A stretch of DNA of 64,000 bases from Hyalella azteca. Taxonomy: Eukaryota; Arthropoda; Malacostraca; Amphipoda; Hyalellidae. The notes under the pieces were generated by a model. The model was not told the origin of the DNA. It was given only the letters and a program-made list of their open reading frames with translations, and made no database searches. Below are positions 23,352 to 35,767 of the stretch, in pieces (position 1 is the first letter of the stretch; every line of letters begins with the position of its first letter). The stretch covers positions 62,001-126,000 of the forward strand of contig NW_025942347.1 of assembly GCF_000764305.2 (NCBI RefSeq), given 5' to 3'. A program made the position numbers and the translations under genes.

Positions 23352-26166
23352 CTCCCAAATACTTGACATGTAACGCGGGTGTGTAAGTATCATTCTACGT
23401 TCGTTGAGAACGATTATCTGTATTTTCGTCCACGAGGCATAGCAAGGGTAAAGGGAACGTGCTATCATGTATGGCTAGTTAGGAGAAATTAAAATTGCCT
23501 ATCACTTCCGAAGACCATTTTTCAGATTCAAGCGAAAAAAATCTATAAAAAAATTTCTGAATAAATATGAAAAAGTTAGTTTGTACGTTAGCAATTTTTC
23601 CAATTGGATGCCAGATAGAAGAGGAACACTCGAAATATATGTTTTTAAATATTGATATGGGCCTTTATTTGAATTTATTCAGGCTCAACGAAGCAGCTTC
23701 ACTTCAATCTCTGAGAATGTCATTTTCGGTTTTAATTATATTAGCTGGAGAATAAAAATTCGATTGTTAATGGTCTTAATTTCAAGATTCTGCGGTTCGG
23801 CCTTCAGTTTTAGAAATTTATTTAATATCTTCAAGGCAAGGCCGCGACACGTCCAGGTTCCGGTCACACGTGAATGCCACGAGTATCCTCGTCCTCGATA
23901 TATACTACAAATTAAACAAATTCACAGCGCAAATATTTATTCATTTGTCTATAAAATTCGCGTAAAAAATTATTTATTTATTTTTAAATTTAATTTCTTA
24001 ATTTTAAGGTAAAAGTTCGATAAAGTGTAAAGTACAGCTAAGCGATGAAAGTTTGTGAATTATAGCGCAAAACTATAGGCAATTACGGAGGACATAACAA
24101 TTTCGAAACTATTTTGCGTCTTAAATCGTAACACATCGGTTTCCACATAAAAATATAATAACAACGAGTATAGCAGATTGATATGAGTAAGAATGCTTGT
24201 AAAGACTGACGCATGGAAATGATTCACGAGACGCCGAAGTGACCGAGGTGCCTGCCTGAATTTCCGGGCTATGAACACTGCCCATCATCAATGAAGCGGA
24301 TGCTATGCGTCGGCACGACGCTGTGTTATGCACCTGAATTATTGTAGGAACTTTACGCCATTGATTATCACGAAATAATATAAGTTCCGCTTCCAAGAAG
24401 GTTTAAATGTCTATCAGTGTCCACTCTAAAATATCTCATTGATGTATCGTTGAATAATGCATACAAATTGAGTTCGGCAAATGAATTTTGAAATTAATTC
24501 CAAATTCGGGAGCGGTAAGTTTGGACGAATTATGCATTCCGGTCAAAAATTTGGATCCCTAACATGAAGATGCAGTCGATACGCATGGCGGTTAATTCCA
24601 TTCCGGATTCACTGAATTTGAATCAGGCGGAATTCATAAAACCCCGATTTTAGAATAGGTGAAGCCACTTCTGCACAAGCGCGGAAAGTCCTTCAGGCTT
24701 CCCCGGCATTGTGTTTTTAATCTGAGTGAAGCTGAAGCTCGACTATCCTGCCCTAAATAGACGACCCCCAATAGCCGCCTGCAAACGCAATTTAGTGAAG
24801 CCTTTGAAGCATTCCGCTCTTCCTGCAATTGGAACGCTTCTCGGTGATAGGCGTCCGTTGACATAGGAATACAACGGGTCTTGACTCGCATCAAGCCCCT
24901 ATTGGAAATCATAGAAGAGTCATAGACGGCCGCCAGATGTACAATACAATGTTCATGATACCTTGACTATAATATTTAATAGAGAGCCTTCCTCCGATGC
25001 CGATGGGTGACACCGCATGCCGCGCCATAGCCCGCAACATAACAGCATTGTAGACCCAGAAAGACGGGATAGGTTCCTTACGACACCCAACCTCCGTCGA
25101 TTATTCTGGTAACATTGAATGGAAACTGAGGCCACGTGAAGTAATATAGACGTCCAGTATACGGAGATGATCGTGGAAAGCTGATACTCTCATTTATTGT
25201 TTTTAATTGTAAAATTACCAATTGTGGGTACTAAAAACCACTATATTAAAGCGAAAAATTTATGTAGGAATATATGTTCAACTGTAAATGAAGTACTAAA
25301 TTTCAATGTCTTTTCAATTAACAAGGCCAGCAATTTGCGCTAGAACAATATAAGAACTCCATCATTGAACTACGATGAAAGAATAAATTTTTAATTATGT
25401 ATTTTTCAGCTTACACATAGGAAGGAGTTGGAAAAAATATGAATATGAATGGTGGAGCTCTTTTTCATTTCGTTTGCAGTAAAAAAGCTTCCCAGAATTT
25501 CTTGGATGTATACAAATAACACAAAGTCATTTAATTGAATGGCTTTGACATTTATTTATAAATGAATGAATGTGCTGGAATCTCCTCCTAGAGGAAGCTC
25601 CAGAAACGAATATAGTAGGTACTGATTCGAAATTATAATTTAGTTTTAAAGTTAGACTTACATATCACATAATAGTCCAAATTCAATATTTTGAAGATAA
25701 CTTTCATTAATTATTGGCCAAACAATCACATCTTCTTGCAGCGAAGTTATTCTTATTTTTCTTGAGTGCTCTGTTGGAATGTTTCAGATATCGTAAATCC
25801 AGTTCGGCTTTTGTGGCTGCAAAGCATTAATCTTCTTAAATCTTGTTCGGCTTTTGTGGCTGTACAGTATTAAATGTTTCAGGGCACACTTTCCCACAAG
25901 TACTTTCATAGAATTAAATCCGAAGCACTTTGTTCATGGGATAAACGCGGTCGCGGAGCGACAGAGCAACTCGAATTATCCCACTGATGGTGCTGCCCTT
26001 GCCCCATGAACAATTTCCACATTTTAAAGGACAAAATTGTTGCTCTATATTGTAATCAATCATTTTACAAATAATTTATTATTTATTAAACCTGTTCTCG
26101 TCAGTCATAGCATCGTCAATCAGTTCGCTCATGGATTTAGTTTTTGACTGGGCTGTTGTCCTCTAG
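23352..26166. other. No supportable gene; GC-richer patches
   Basis: Patches at 24190-24420 and 24540-25140 are less AT-rich and contain open frames of up to 92 codons on the minus strand. None shows a domain, good splice borders or protein-like composition. They may be degenerate mobile-element remnants, which I cannot confirm. A 42-bp-offset pair of GTTCGGCTTTTGTGGCTG lies at 25802 and 25844. Confidence 0.5.
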
Positions 26167-26304
26167 ATGATGGACGCGAATTTCTTGATGCCACGCCATG
26201 TCTGTTGCATTTACCATACTTGCATTAATTTTTTTGTGTACTCAGAAGCACTGAATCAGGAAATTGCACTCATTCACGAAGCCTTTGAGGTGAGAACGAA
26301 ATAA
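26167..26304 (+). CDS. Small ORF of 45 codons containing a possible 44-nt exon (26246-26289)
   Basis: An ATG at 26167 opens 45 codons to TAA at 26302-26304. Inside it, a good acceptor (TTTTTTTGTGTACTCAG, AG at 26244-26245) and donor (GAG|GTGAGA, intron from 26290) outline a 44-nt exon reading ALNQEIALIHEAFE. As an exon it begins with two bases completing a codon and ends in phase 0, so it fits the one base left by 21485-21690. The junction would read NEIL-E-ALNQEIALIHEAFE, a continued amphipathic helix. Short frames like this are common by chance, so the case rests on the splice sites and the phase match. Confidence 0.3.
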   Translation: MMDANFLMPRHVCCIYHTCINFFVYSEALNQEIALIHEAFEVRTK

Positions 26305-26829
26305 TTTAATATTTAATGAACATTTCAGAGGTTACATGTTCGTTTGAAATCAAGCGGTTCATCATAGACCACTGAATCAAATTCAAAACTTATTGTGCAT
26401 TGATGCACGGGAGAAACTTGCAAGACCTCTTTGTTCAGGCGTAATAAACAGGATTTATTCACTATTTGCAGTTTTAATACGATGAATTGTCAACGAAATT
26501 CACACCTATTCACCGAAGATTTTTTGTATTGAATTAATTTTGTGATTATTATAGTGTATGCAAGCTGACCAAACATTAAATTTTTTTGTTGAAAACAATT
26601 TTTAAGGAATGTATGAGTAATTTCAGAGTATGGTGTATTTTTTATAATTCGTGATGCTCTTCCTATCAATTTGATGCGTTTCATATCAACGCATCTCATT
26701 TCTATGCAGGCGCTACGTAAGTTCTCCTATAAAAGAAACTTCCGCTTGTGACAGTGGAACGTACTGATTGCCGCTAAACTTTCACTGCAATCAATTTGTT
26801 GACTGTGAATTAACAGCTTTGGACATCGT

Positions 26830-26867
26830 GTCGCTCATATGAATTGAACTCAATTCATATGAGTGAC
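26830..26867. repeat. Near-perfect hairpin, 18-bp arms, 2-nt loop
   Basis: GTCGCTCATATGAATTGA pairs with 26850-26867 with one mismatch (GTCG against GTCA) around the loop AC. Confidence 0.9.
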
Positions 26868-29800
26868 GTATTTACGTAGAAATATCATCACACTTGTAGA
26901 TACAACATATGATCAATGAACAAATATGGGTCGTTAGGATATTGGTAGAGTTTATCACACACAACTTTTTTTCTGTGATAAATTAAAAAAAACACAAACA
27001 GCACCTTTTCAATGATTATTATTTTCATCCTTTAAATGTAGTCGATTATGCATTTAATTATATCCCACCTGCAACTATATCAGCAAATCGCTCTTTTTAA
27101 TTGGCATTAAATTATTTCATTTAAATAAGCATAAATTCATAGTGTATAGTTCAATGTTGCATTTGAAAGGACTAATATAATTCCCTTAAATATACACACA
27201 GTAAAACAACTAATATGTTAATACTCATTTACGCAAGATAATTAATAATGTACTCAAATAACATGCTGTAAGTGATCCATGCATGTCGGCAACCGAGGCA
27301 AGGACACATACGAGTATATCAAGCACAAGAACCGCAGTCAAATGACGCTTCGCTGTTACAATAAAAAGCTACTAGTTTGGAAATCATCCTCGAATGTTAA
27401 TTGCAACAGCTCATGGCCGCCTCATCAATTACCTCAGGACTAATTTATTAATGATGTTAGTAAACGACTAGTCATAAATTCCTGTTTGGCTGCAAATTTA
27501 TGAATAATATTTTTAATTTAGATAACATGACTGCGTATTTATTTTGAACCTCTTTAAACAATGATGAATTATTTGTAACATGTGGAGCCTACAGCGTGTA
27601 AGGTAAATTGTGCATTATCAAGAAAAGTTTCTTCATTTTCCAAAGAGTACCTCTATTTCATAAAGAGCTCCACGCCAAGCTAGACATAGACCGTCAATAT
27701 CCGTGTAAAAATCTCTGTGTTTCTATGATTTAGCTAAAGCTTCATGAAACTCCATCGTAAAATGAGTTGGAATTATTATTCTGAGCTTCATTTAGTGCCA
27801 ACAATCGTTCTGAGAAACACTAATTGACAACATCTTTTTTTAACTTTTAGCCAAGTCACAGAATCTCATCCGAATTTGGCCTTGCAAACGCCGCGTGTGT
27901 ATTTCGCTTTTGGCAAGCTTCTTCCACAACACGAGTAAGGGAGCTTTTAAGGGATCCAATGCCCTTTAATTAGCCCTCGGTTGACGCGACAGGCTACTCA
28001 ACGGCGTGTGAGTAACGAAAGACGTGACCGCGCATACGAATCTTGGTGCCTTGATCGTCTCTTCAAAGTCTACGGAGGGCGCGTGCAAGACTTCGCGAGC
28101 ACAGACGTCTCGGAGTTAAACCCTTCACTAGAGTTTCAGAATCAGTTTTATTTTTTCTCTGTAGAAGCCTCAGCAAAAGTACACTCGTGAGAGGCATACA
28201 GAGAATTCGAAATCTTCAGCCGAGTTGCGGAATTTCTCTCAAGCGATGTTTTCAGCATGACATTTTTCATCAAAAAATATATGAATTATGAGTTAGCTTA
28301 ATAAATAAGGAATGATTCTCATAGTTGTTCTTATTGCATTCGTGCTATTATCGGCTTTTGAATAGAACACTCATGTTAACACTGGGACAATCCTAGAAAA
28401 AATTAGTTGAGAGAAGTTTTCTGCACATACTGATCGATTGTATAAGCTATAGCTAATTTACGACGAGTGTTGAAATTCCATCCATTTACTCAGAAGAACT
28501 GGTTATCTTGTATTTAAAATTGCTTGTGATAACTTTCTTGAACAATTATAATGTCCACAACACACTCATATTTCAAAAATATGATAACACTGAACTTATA
28601 CAATGTTCTTAATTCAATTTTACTCACTTAATGGATGCGCTGCAGACAAGAACAAATAAACAAGAGTTCGTGAATTCATGAGCGCGGTGGATTTCTCGTC
28701 ACAGGAGCAACTAGAATGTTAATTCACGTTGGATTTCAAGCCCAATGCATAATTGCGTATTTAATAGCTTGAGTAGTCATTAGACAACGAGTAAAAGCAT
28801 TCGCGTATGTCCGAAAGTTCCCTGCAATTGACCTTCGTTTGGTCCTAAAAAGAACGACAGGAAAGGCTGTTCAGTGTTCACGGTCTAATAGAGGCTGATG
28901 AAACGTTGCTTCTTGTACCACTGGTTTTCCCGTGTTGGTTTTCAGCAAGAGAGGAAAAGCTCAGTTCGTGTACGAAAACAGTTTAGCCGTCAACCTTTGA
29001 GCCGGCGAACTCAGCGGTTGAATTACGCCGTTCGTGTTTGAAAGGATAATTGATATATATCACTTAGAGTTCTCGAAGTCTGCTATGCTAAGATGAGCAT
29101 ATCACTCTATGAAGAAATTGGTTATGAGCCGCTAATTGGAACGCCCGCGTCAAAAATGATCATAATATGTAGGTAAGTGTAATAATCAATATATAACAAC
29201 TCAAAACTTTTGCCCCAATAATGGTACCTTCATTCTCGTTGTTGAGTAACAGTTTGTTCAGAAAAAACAGGTATTTCCTGCTGTGAGCTCAAATTACTTG
29301 ATACGATCTCATCACTGTATTTTTCGATTGACTGAGACCTTAATAAAATAAGGGAGGTTTATAAGCATAATCACTGTGAGATGGAAGAGAGCGACACTGT
29401 TAAAATGAAGAGATAAAACATACTTCTTCATTTTCCTTCGTGGAGCACGGATGATATGTATATATCTTCAGTATTGTAGATTCCGATTCTATCAATCGCA
29501 CTGCCGTTTATTAAGCATTCATATGATGACATCTCAACAGTGAATTCTAATTTTATTTTTATACAGATAACAATATTTTAAGGTTTAAAAATATTTAGTT
29601 TTCGAGATTATGTTCGAGTCACTGTTCGCGGGTATACATACGAGAAAAAAGTGTTGCCAGCGAAAAAAAGTAGATTAAATGCAAATTACCCATGCGTGTA
29701 ACTTGATCTGTGGATTAAGTAAGGTATTATCAAGGCATGATCCTGCTGTATTACTTAATCTCTTGTCCTATTTCAAGTTCAATGATGTTCTTATCCTATC

Positions 29801-30242
29801 ATTAGCTCACTGATTTTTCTTATTCAATAAAAAATACTCAACTTGGCTCTTAAGAGAAAAGTCGTAATTCACATTGGAAAAGAGAATTCTGTACAACATT
29901 GTATTGTTTAACAATTATTTAAAAAATGTTACTAAATTGCCATCTCCATTATGCAGAATGTTGCAGTCACTTAGTGAAAAGTGGTCTACAGCCGTCTCTT
30001 GCTCTAATATTTCTTTCCTATTTCTTCAGTGCCGACACTTCTATTCTATTCTATTCTATACCGCTGTCTATTTTCTCTCCATAACTACTCTATAGACTTC
30101 AAGCAGTCAGCTGGTCCTATAAGAGAGCCGAATGATGCGGTCCCCGGTCCACAATTTAGGTATAGATCGGTTCCGCTAATATAGAGTCTAAATTTTTGCC
30201 CTGTCTCATAGAGACAAGTTGCATGGGCACTCGATATGGTGG
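26868..30242. other. No supportable gene
   Basis: A GC-richer island at 27840-28130 holds a 70-codon plus-strand frame (27981-28190) whose frame start is TTG, not ATG, and which has no recognisable domain. Another patch, at 28840-29040, also shows nothing definite. The remainder is AT-rich. Confidence 0.5.
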
Positions 30243-30303
30243 TTTAATGAAGTGCTAATAATGCAATAATTATAATTATTGCATTATTGGACACTTCATT
30301 AAA
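30243..30303. repeat. Near-perfect palindrome, arms of about 29 bp
   Basis: TTTAATGAAGTGCTAATAAT followed by GCAATAATT (30243-30271) is mirrored by 30274-30303 with minor differences. A third partial copy of TTTAATGAAGTGCTAATAAT follows at about 30310 and leads into the 32-bp array. Confidence 0.88.
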
Positions 30304-30338
30304 TAATAATTTAATGAAGTGCTAATAATAATAATAAT

Positions 30339-30556
30339 GCGTGTTGACAGGTGGGGGGGACTCATACACTGCGTGTTGACAGGTGCAGGAGACTCATACA
30401 CTGCGTGTTGACAGGTGCCGGAGACTCATACACTGCGTGTTGACAGGTGCAGGGGACTCATACACTGCGTGTCGATAGGTGTAGGGGAGTCATACACTGC
30501 GTGTCGATAGGTGTAGGGGAGTCATACACTGCGTGTCGACAGGTGCAGAGGGCTCA
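30339..30556. repeat. 32-bp minisatellite, seven units
   Basis: GCGTGTTGACAGGTGCAGGG then GACTCATACACT recurs every 32 bp from 30339 to 30531. Later units carry the variant GTGTCGATAGGTGTAGGGGA. Confidence 0.95.
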
Positions 30557-30631
30557 TTAAATTATAAATCCACGTCTATGCGAGTAATTTCCCGATTATT
30601 AATCACTATTATTATCCATTTTTATTGCATT

Positions 30632-30672
30632 ATGAAAAGCATTGGTGGATTTTTCTTACCGTATCCAAGGTA
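30632..30672 (+). other. Possible exon end with donors on both strands
   Basis: On the plus strand an ATG opens MKSIGGFFLPYP and runs into CCAAG|GTAAGT, a full donor consensus. The same short segment contains CTTACC, a GTAAG donor read on the minus strand. The two donors form an inverted repeat (CTTACC..GGTAAG) about 20 bp across. No supporting acceptor is clear on either strand. Confidence 0.18.
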
Positions 30673-32091
30673 AGTAAACAACTTAATCTTTTTATTGATA
30701 ACAAATAAACAATTTGTATTCGGTGAGAATACAGCAGCGTGTCACAGCTCGAGCCTCACTCCATGCGTCTGCCCTATCCACACATAATTCACAAGGTTTA
30801 CCGAAAAAAGCCTTACTTTGCTGGGCTCAGTGTATCAGGGATACGGCCGTGGGTGTAATTTAATATTCAATTTATGCAGTACATAATGTGTAAGTTGTCG
30901 ATTTTAGTCAATATGATTTTGGGATAAACAAAAATAGTTAAGTTCTACGAGAATTTTTTTTGCAAAATCGTTTTTTTTTAATTTTTAAATAATTGATCCG
31001 AATAACGATTTATATAAGTCGTTATTTTAAATCGTTTATTCTGTAAGTAGTACCCTGAAATTTGTAAACGGTCAGACCCATGAACAGGGACTATACATTC
31101 GATTTACATTGGATTTTTGAGTTCTTACATGTTGAATCGTTTTCATTAAAGCGTAAATCATGCATTATCTCAGACAAGGATCCAAAGATGCTCAATCAAT
31201 ATTTCATAGATCATTTCTACTTGAAACTATCCAATAAGATTAAAAATTAAAAATGCTTCTTTAACTGAAGAAAGCAACTCAGTTTATTCGATCTACAATA
31301 TACGGCGACACTTGCAAAGAATTCATGTACAGCAGTAATCCCTTCCACGTTGAAGCCCCCAAGGAATAAATAGTTTTCTGTTACCTAACCGACAACGCAA
31401 CGTATAAATTTAAATAAATGGCTTTCAAGTGATTTGTCATAGATGTATTCCTAACATTAAGCACTTTCTAAAAAAATTCTATAAAATATTATACCTCTCT
31501 CCCGTTTATCAAAAGTGGACATTAGACGAGTCTTGTTTGCATTATTTGCCAGTAAATCAAGCAGACCGGATAGAACAAACGCGTCCGGGAGCTCGGATGA
31601 CGCCGGTGATCGATAACCGCTCTCGATCACTGACCGGACCTGCTTTCGTAATTTAGGTTCGTGCACGAATGAATCCGGTCACACATGAAACTCTGGACTG
31701 AAACGTGTTATTTCCATGGGAGAAATGTACCAATGGAATTTATGAATGATATTTCTGGATGAATAATAATTTTATTGGAAAGTTTTCAAAATGTTGATAT
31801 TGTACATGTTTGGTTTGAAAGTACCAATGATTTAAAAAAAATTAGGGCATTGCAAATAAAACTTAAAAGTAGGTCAGGAATGGAAGTAGTGCATAGTTTT
31901 ATCGAATTACAAACAATTCGGATCACAATATTTCTACCTAACGAATAATCGCTAAAGGTTAAGAAACAACAGTAATTTTGATTTAGTGACAATTTGGCCA
32001 TAAATCAAGTTCAACACAAAACTTTAACGTGAATAATGCTCAATCAGATCCTTATCCATCTCAGTGACTGTGAAACGATCTCCCGTTTCAA

Positions 32092-32222
32092 AAATTAAAC
32101 TCCATAGACCATTTGCCATGGACAATTCCATCATATATTTTCCAACACTTTTTCACGCCACGAGTATATATGCATGTGCAGTGTTGGAGTTGTCCATAGC
32201 AATGGCTTATGGAGTATAATTT
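32092..32222. repeat. Imperfect long foldback, arms of about 39 bp
   Basis: The left arm (32092-32130), including ACTCCATAGACCATTTGCCA then TGGACAA, pairs with the right arm (32185-32222) with about six differences, some tolerable as G-U pairs in RNA. An inner stem TCCAACAC (32141-32148) with GTGTTGGA (32181-32188) competes with part of the right arm. It could be a foldback or MITE-type element, or a microRNA-precursor-like hairpin with a large loop. No target-site duplication is obvious. Confidence 0.75.
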
Positions 32223-33125
32223 ATATGTTGACGATTGAAATCATTGACAATTTGAAACCTAATATCGTTAACTCGGTCTAACGCAACTGATGAGGTTTTG
32301 GGCCCCAATCATTGGAAGCATTGCAAAATAAACTTGAAAATATATTCTCGTTTTCATTGACCATTTGTATATTGGATACCAGCAGAGCGGCAAATAGGAA
32401 CATATATTCAAGTAATTCGGAACTCAATATGTATTGCAATACATAAATCTTTGTTTAAAGCTGAATCAACTCAAACTGAATGACGAATTTGAAAGAAGGA
32501 ATGAAATCAGTACAAAAGATTTTCGTTGAATTTTTTAGATTACTGCTACTTTATTCCTATTATGGTTATAATAAATAAACAATAATTGACATACTCATAA
32601 TTCAAGTTATTATTTAAGTAGACTTTCAATTTGATCATGAATTCATGCTGTTTGAAAAATTGCAGTGATGCAATGTCATTGCATAAATAACAAGGAGAAT
32701 TCGCCGCCAACTTGTCGAAAAAATCAGTCAGAGTGGCTGTGTGAATATGAAAATTTCATTGGAGGAAATTACAAAGAGAACAAACAGTTGCAATAAGAGA
32801 AGTTATATGGAAATGTTGTTTAATTATTTGATCCATGGAGGCAATTCTATCTGCTAGATTAGAAATATATTTGGAATCTTCGAAATATTGCGATAGATTT
32901 TTGATTCCTCAGGTCTGAAAAATTCACCGTACAAATAATTAATTATTTAATTCCACAATATCGGTCCATAAATTTTATATTTACAATGCAAAATTTCCAT
33001 AGCAACGAGTGATAGTAGTAAAAAAGTGTTCCCGTAAATAATTCAATTCCACAGAACAGTTACAACTGGCAGCACGTATGCACACTGGAAATGTGTCACT
33101 CAACTCGCCTCCATCCGAGAATACT

Positions 33126-33581
33126 TCAAATTATAAACATAAACACTGTAAAAGATAAGATGAACCCCAAATACAAAGAGCAGTCTAATTAATCCTCAAA
33201 TTTAAATTATAAGCATAAACACTGTAAAAGATAAGATGAACCTCAAATACAAAGCGCAGTCTAATTAATCCTCAAATTTAAATTATAAACTGTAAACACT
33301 ATAAAAGATAAGATGAACCCCAAATACACAGCGCAGTCTAATTAATCCTCAAATTTAAATTATAAACATAAACACTGTAAAAGATAAGATGAACCCCAAA
33401 TACAAAGCGCAGTCTAATTAATCCTCAAATTTAAATTATAAGCATAAACACTGTAAAAGATACGATGAACCCCAAATACAAAGAGCAGTCTAATTGATCC
33501 TCAAATTTAAATTATTAGCATAAACACTGTAAAAGATAAGATGAACCCCAAATACAAAGCGCAGTCTAATTGATCCTCAAA
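33126..33581. repeat. 76-bp tandem array, six units
   Basis: AAACACTGTAAAAGATAAGA recurs every 76 bp from 33141 (next at 33217). Units also share GAACCCCAAATACAAAGCGC and AGTCTAATTAATCCTCAAAT. Units are highly similar, so expansion is fairly recent. Confidence 0.95.
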
Positions 33582-35721
33582 GGCATCCTCAAGGCGACGA
33601 GCGCTCAAGATTTCGAGGCAAGCAAGCAGTGGCATTATTTTGCTTACAGTCAAATGCCAGTCACGTCGCTCAGGCATTAGCTGAGCACATCACAAAACGC
33701 AGAAATTCGAGCAAAAAGCCTATGCCTACACCCAAGCAATGTGGATGGCATTAAATTTATAAGTTCTGGGTCAAATTGATCTCCGTTATATTGCTGAAAA
33801 TACATATGAATTTTTTGTTCGCTTTATTTTAAACGATATTGGAAATTGGTACTCCAAACCATAATAAAAATTACTCATAATCTGCGGTTCTTGAGTGTCT
33901 TGTTGCAAAATTTTATGGAAGCGTCGGATTTTTCAATATTCTGAAATGATTTGAGATCGATTATACTAATGATCGTCGTTATCACGGAGCAAACAATAGA
34001 AAAGGAATGTGCATCACCGGGTCGCAGAAAAATGTACGTATACATTGTATTGCCCGAATTCTCGCAATACAGTTGATCGCATTATTTTATAATTATATTT
34101 TTATTAATTATATTTTTATTAGGAATACATCAAAATATTAGAACAAATGAACATGTTTGTCCATTTTTATTTATACAAATTAACAAGTTCGGCCAGTTGA
34201 GGATTATTAAACTGGTCTGTGAAAGAAGAATTAGGCAAAACATTGCTGTGTAGGCGAGCCACGCTTGTCGTTGCAAGGACTTACCTGACACGCACGACGC
34301 ACAGTGGGAGGCTGCATGCGGCATTTGTGGCTTTCACGCGTTGTGCATAACGTAATAAATACGTTGGGGATAAAGTAATAATTCATTAACTTAAACCAAA
34401 ATAATACAAAAAGATTTAGATATTATGTGTATCATCGTCAAATATCTCCTAATAAATGCGCATATATTCATCCATTTTTTAAAATTCAAGAATTTTCAAC
34501 TCAAAAACCTTACACGCACAGAAGCTTCAAGGGGTGATTTATTTTTGTCAAGTAGGACTAGGAGATCGAACTTTTTAAAACAATTCGTGATCATAAATAA
34601 GGTGATTTGCTCAATTCATGATTTTCGTCTTATAAAAAAATTATGCTGATCGATACTCAAGCCTTCGATTAACACACTTCAAGTTCTAGATTCCATAACA
34701 TAATGCAACCAATAAAATTAGTTTTATTTTATAAATACAACCAGCATGCCTGCTAGTTGAGGGCTCTTTTAGCAATGAATGGATGACTCAGTAGCGCATT
34801 TATGTTCGCTCACTCACTTGACTGCATCGCATGCATTGAAACTTGTACCACAAATGCCTCTGTTGAGTCACTCTTCTTCAACACCTACACACTTAACAGC
34901 TAAATGGTAAGTACGTTATCGTTTAGGTATAATAGTATTTGAATATTTTACTTGAAGATTATTCAAAACATAATTTAATTTGAGGAAACTTTTAATATAA
35001 TCCTGAATATCAACAGATGAATTCGAATAATTTTGTGATTCATTTTTATTTTCTAAACTGTTTTTGAGTCTCACACCCTCTGGGCAAATTTTATACAGCA
35101 TTTATATTTAAACAGTATTTCATACAGTATTTTTGAAGGCTTCCTCATGCAATAAAGCAGCGTGGCAAGCAAGAAATTCACATGACAAATTTATTCTATA
35201 AAGCACAGGCAGAGCCTCTTCCAAGTACAACTGACATCATCTATCACTCAATCTTTTTTATTATTATTTGAATAATTATGGTAATTATATTTTTATTTTA
35301 TTGTTTTGAAATGAAAAATTGCTAGTGGAGTTTAATTAATCATTCGACTGTTCTTTGAAATAATCCTAGTCTTGTAAAAAGAATTAAGCAGCGAAAACAA
35401 TAATTTAAAACGGGATTAATTAAGGCTTGTAAAAATTAGCATAAAAGTTTTTTCCTAGCTTGAATCGAGAAATATAACGCCATTCTTGCTTCAGAAGCAA
35501 CCTCCCGCATTATAAAAGCATCCATAACAGTTATCAGAAGAATTTGTATCACATTGTCACCTATATACCAATATTGTAGAAGAATTTCTATGGCAACTTA
35601 ACCCTAATAAAATTATTTTTATAGAATTTCTATCACATGGTGACCCGCATAACAATATTGCGCTATACTATTAGATGTCATGTAATTGCCCCTTGAAAGA
35701 AAGTCAAATTATTCTTATCAG
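33582..35721. other. No supportable gene
   Basis: A moderately GC-rich patch at 33590-33740 and short open frames at 34130-34324, 34425-34649 and 34916-35101 look like chance. An imperfect pair at about 35540-35580 and 35622-35661 shares AGAATTT(G/C)TATCACAT. Confidence 0.5.
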
Positions 35722-35767
35722 CTAATGCGGTAACCATGTATGGTGCCGGTGTTTTGGTGCCTTCAAG
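35722..35767 (+). CDS. Possible short plus-strand exon
   Basis: An acceptor (AAATTATTCTTATCAG, AG at 35720-35721) and a strong donor (TTCAAG|GTGAGA, intron from 35768) delimit 46 nt open in one frame as NAVTMYGAGVLVPS with partial codons at both ends. It begins with two bases completing a codon, so it cannot follow 26246-26289 directly, which ends in phase 0. Being so short, it may be chance. Confidence 0.2.

Noticed and set aside
23007..23468. Open frames of 153 and 67 codons on the minus strand across the 28-bp array
   Set aside because: The peptides repeat with the DNA unit (YMFTPLTCA-like) and exist only because the unit lacks stops; there is no independent coding evidence.
26723..26735. 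CTCCTATAAAAGAAAC as a TATA box
   Set aside because: There is no initiator at the expected distance and no exon downstream that can be supported; a similar CTCCTATAAAGGAAC at about 1922 suggests chance.
27981..28190. 70-codon frame in a GC-richer island as a gene
   Set aside because: The frame starts at TTG, not ATG; no splice borders or domain are visible.
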